This document shows positions 61,991 through 64,000 of a stretch of DNA of 64,000 nucleotides, piece by piece. Positions within the stretch are counted from its first letter, which is position 1; every line of letters begins with the position of its first letter. The DNA comes from Sporomusa acidovorans. GTDB taxonomy: Bacteria; Bacillota; Negativicutes; Sporomusales; Sporomusaceae. The notes beneath the pieces were generated by a model, which did not search any database, was not told the origin of the DNA, and saw only the letters and a list, made by a program, of their open reading frames with translations. The stretch is from contig NZ_FNAM01000001.1 in the NCBI RefSeq assembly GCF_900101845.1, forward strand, positions 357,003 to 421,002. Direction: 5' to 3'. Both the position numbers and the translations under genes were made by a program.

Positions 61991-63210
61991 TTATTTGCTT
62001 ATTCTGGCTTTGCCTGCTGGCTTGCGGTTGCAACGGCGGCCGAGAAACCGATGAAATTGCCTGGGTAATAAGTATTGGGATAGACAAAGTGGATAATAAT
62101 CTTGAAATCACATACCGGGTTGCTGTGCCAATCGCCTTAGCCGATGATACATCCGGAGGAGAAAAAAAGCAGGCCACAACGCTAGTCACGGTTAAAGCAC
62201 CAACACTGGCAGAAGGACGCAATTTATTAAACACAACTTTGGCCCGGGCGGTAAGCCTAAGCCAGGTTAGATTGATCGTAATTTCAGAAAAACTTGCCCG
62301 TTCCGGGATTGAGGATTTGATCGGACCGCTAATTCGCTTTCGGGAATTTCGTGGCAGTATTTTTATTATGGTAGCCCGCGGAAGCACTCGCGAAACATTC
62401 GAAAAAAATACGCCTACTCTTGAAAACCTCGCTTCTCGCTGGATAGAAAACTATGCTCACACCTCAAATGAAGTTTCCTATTACACAATCGCCAACTTGC
62501 ATGAGTTTTATCTACGCCTTAAAAACATTAGCGGTTCACCCTACGCAATGTATTACGCCCTGAACCCCCAAACAGGACAAGGACAACCTGCCGGCAAGGT
62601 AGCAGCAGGTGAAGTTAGCCAACAGTATTATCCCGGAGATATACCAAGAATTGGCGGTGATCCCGCTGAGGTATTGGGAACTGCTGTTTTTAAGAGCAGT
62701 AAAATGGTAGGCGCCCTAGATACCGAAGAAACACGGGCTTTCGCAGCTTTACAAAACCAGCTAAATCGAAATTTTATTGTTGTTGATGATCCGCTCACTC
62801 CTGAACACAAGGTAAATATTTCAATCCGTAATGGCAGAAAGCCTAAAATTGATATCATTAGCTTAGACGAACAGCCAACTATTACTATCGACATATTTTT
62901 GGAGGGTGAGATTACCGCCATCTCATCAGGCATCGCCTATGAAGAAAAAGAATACCGCAGTCTGCTTGAGCAGCAAGTTTCAGATGTCATGAAAAATCAG
63001 ATCATCCAAATGCTTGCTAAGACCCAGAAATTAGGAACCGATATTGTTGATTTTGGCTACTATAGCCGTAGTAAATTTCGCACTTTGCAGGAAATGGAGA
63101 CCTATAATTGGAACAGCCACTATCCACAGGCACAGTTTGAGGTTACTGTTCAGACCGAACTGCGAAGATCCGGTCTATTGCAAAAATCAGAGCCTATCCG
63201 AAAGGAGTAA
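61966..63210 (+). CDS. Spore germination receptor subunit C (GerAC lipoprotein)
   Basis: The protein of about 414 residues begins at ATG 61966 with a lipoprotein signal (CLFWLCLLACGC, lipobox LLAC/G). It carries the Ger(x)C N-terminal DEIAWVISIGIDK segment and a C-terminal domain with FGYYSRSKFRTLQ. The C subunit is anchored on the outer face of the spore inner membrane. It overlaps the B gene by 25 bases. Confidence 0.93.
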   Translation: MQKLRIELIICLFWLCLLACGCNGGRETDEIAWVISIGIDKVDNNLEITYRVAVPIALADDTSGGEKKQATTLVTVKAPTLAEGRNLLNTTLARAVSLSQVRLIVISEKLARSGIEDLIGPLIRFREFRGSIFIMVARGSTRETFEKNTPTLENLASRWIENYAHTSNEVSYYTIANLHEFYLRLKNISGSPYAMYYALNPQTGQGQPAGKVAAGEVSQQYYPGDIPRIGGDPAEVLGTAVFKSSKMVGALDTEETRAFAALQNQLNRNFIVVDDPLTPEHKVNISIRNGRKPKIDIISLDEQPTITIDIFLEGEITAISSGIAYEEKEYRSLLEQQVSDVMKNQIIQMLAKTQKLGTDIVDFGYYSRSKFRTLQEMETYNWNSHYPQAQFEVTVQTELRRSGLLQKSEPIRKE

Positions 63211-63212
63211 TT

Positions 63213-63377
63213 ATGCCTTATCTGCTTTTAATCCTATCCATACTCGCTGCCATACATGCCTCATTATTTGGAATCTGGCTGATCAAGAATGGCAACAAGC
63301 CAGGCGCCTATGCCACATATGGACTGGCTGCGTTTTGTATAGCCCTGTCAGTCTATCGGCTCATTGCGGCTAAATAG
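63213..63377 (+). CDS. Small membrane protein of the ger operon
   Basis: This 54-residue protein has two hydrophobic helices (LLLILSILAAIHASLFGIWL and YGLAAFCIALSVYRLIA) joined by a short NGNKPG loop. AAAGGAG lies six bases before the ATG, and only two bases separate it from the C subunit, so it is a real fourth gene of the operon. Small D subunits with two helices are known in some gerA-type operons (GerD/GerVB-linked 2TM proteins); this may be one. Confidence 0.8.
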   Translation: MPYLLLILSILAAIHASLFGIWLIKNGNKPGAYATYGLAAFCIALSVYRLIAAK

Positions 63378-63518
63378 GAGATTGATCCTTCTCAAATCCC
63401 CCAACTTAATACAATAAAGGATTTTCTGCAAAATACTGACATGTCAGGCAGAATTTTACCGATTTTTAGATAATAAATATTAAAAGAAAATTCTTAACGA
63501 AATTGGGGAGGGATTGCC

Positions 63519-63683
63519 ATGCATGATGTTTGCGTTATTGGCGCAGGTGTAGTTGGTATGAACATTGCCAGGCAATTGGCCAAATATAACGTAAAGGTGT
63601 GTGTGTTAGAGAAAAACCGGTTCGCTGATACTGGCTTTCAGCGACGAAGAAATTCATACTTTGATTGTACTGCGAAAAGTTAA
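63519..63683 (+). pseudogene. 5' fragment of an FAD-dependent oxidoreductase gene (GlpA-like)
   Basis: A good binding site (GGGGAGGGA) precedes an ATG and the protein MHDVCVIGAGVVGMNIAR, a Rossmann FAD loop, continuing to KVCVLEKN. That matches the N-terminus of anaerobic glycerol-3-phosphate dehydrogenase-type oxidoreductases. After about 33 residues the similarity ends and the frame stops at residue 54. The rest of the gene is missing from here to the transposase, so it has been cut, probably by the insertion sequence. Confidence 0.65.
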
Positions 63684-63817
63684 TTTATGACCTTGTTATC
63701 ACTGTTGCTGTAAATTTTAAATCGGCTACAGCCACATCTTTTCCTATTACGTATATATGTCGCTGCATCTCCAAGCTACTTACCCCTAAAATTAATGATC
63801 TAATTATTACTCGTCTG

Positions 63818-64000
63818 TTAAAAGGACAGACTAACCCCTTGAGGTGGTGTTGTAGGAAATGACGTAGCTACCTGCTTGATTGTTTCCTTGGTTTTTCTGG
63901 CTAGATAGGTAATGAATTGCTGGAAATTATGCCCGATTATTTTGAGACCAACTACAGCGCTGACCTTATGCTTACCACGAACTGCTAGTTTGCCAAGTCC
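63818..64000 (-). mobile_element. Insertion sequence transposase, C-terminal end (truncated by window)
   Basis: On the minus strand the last 60 codons of a protein are visible (GLGKLAVRGKHKVSAVVGLK, then IIGHNFQQFITYLARK), ending at a TAA at 63818. The Arg-Gly-x-x-Lys-Val...Gly-x-x-x-Ile-x-x-Asn pattern is typical of the tail of DDE transposases. The family cannot be settled from this piece. The terminal inverted repeat should lie between about 63620 and 63817, but I could not identify it. Confidence 0.6.

Noticed and set aside
1..64000. CRISPR array, prophage or complete integrative element
   Set aside because: No regularly spaced direct repeats, integrase or phage structural genes were seen; the only mobile DNA is the transposase tail at the right edge.

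Overview
The window reads as a chromosomal segment of an anaerobic, endospore-forming Negativicutes bacterium, most like the Sporomusaceae. Spore genes (a ylbJ homologue, a gerA-type operon), oxygen-sensitive enzymes (anaerobic ribonucleotide reductase, hybrid cluster protein, a B12 mutase), Firmicutes-type gene order (ylbK/ylbM/ylbJ/coaD/rsmD) and multihaem cytochromes (nrfHA) support this. The placement is an inference from gene content; no 16S rRNA gene is present.

Layout. 1-5 kb: housekeeping and sporulation block (tmcAL, patatin, ylbJ, coaD, rsmD). 5-11 kb: NlpC/P60 hydrolase, tRNA-Pro(CGG), a B12/radical SAM protein, and nrdR-nrdD-nrdG behind tandem NrdR boxes. 11-15 kb: glsB, yaiI, and an acyl-CoA synthetase controlled by a T-box leader. 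15-19 kb: a ferredoxin-type membrane protein, hcp, and a divergent Crp/Fnr regulator. 19-41 kb: a minus-strand operon of 21 genes for nicotinate fermentation. 41-46 kb: a second MFS transporter, a methyltransferase and a sigma-54 activator. 46-51 kb: a glycerate module (CdaR-type regulator, glycerate kinase, tartronate semialdehyde reductase, RpiR-type regulator). 51-57 kb: peroxiredoxin, nrfHA, and an AbgA-like hydrolase with a sodium:solute symporter. 57-64 kb: DUF441 protein, a decayed chemoreceptor, thpR, the ger operon, a broken FAD oxidoreductase and the end of an insertion sequence.

The centrepiece is the nicotinate operon, transcribed ena -> DUF1185 gene -> hgd -> hmd -> dmdA -> dmdB -> mgm -> mii -> mutL/glmL -> dml -> ndhS -> ndhL -> ndhM -> MFS -> hnr -> UPF0280 -> MCP -> ndhF -> yqeB -> xdhC -> xdhC. 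It encodes every enzyme of the Eubacterium barkeri pathway from nicotinate to propionate and pyruvate. It also carries probable uptake, cofactor maturation (YqeB/XdhC for a selenium-containing Mo centre), B12-mutase repair and a soluble chemoreceptor.

The regulation looks new. The operon and the neighbouring MFS-methyltransferase unit each have a near-identical sigma-54 -24/-12 promoter. Each also has a pair of TTTCA-N4-TGAAA palindromes upstream, and a sigma-54 activator lies next door. The activator has a duplicated N-terminal sensory module, which by eye also resembles the sensor half of the operon's chemoreceptor. A UPF0280/ApbE-like gene overlaps hnr, whose E. barkeri homologue carries covalent flavin, so it is a candidate flavin transferase. 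All identifications are from reading the sequence; no database searches were run.
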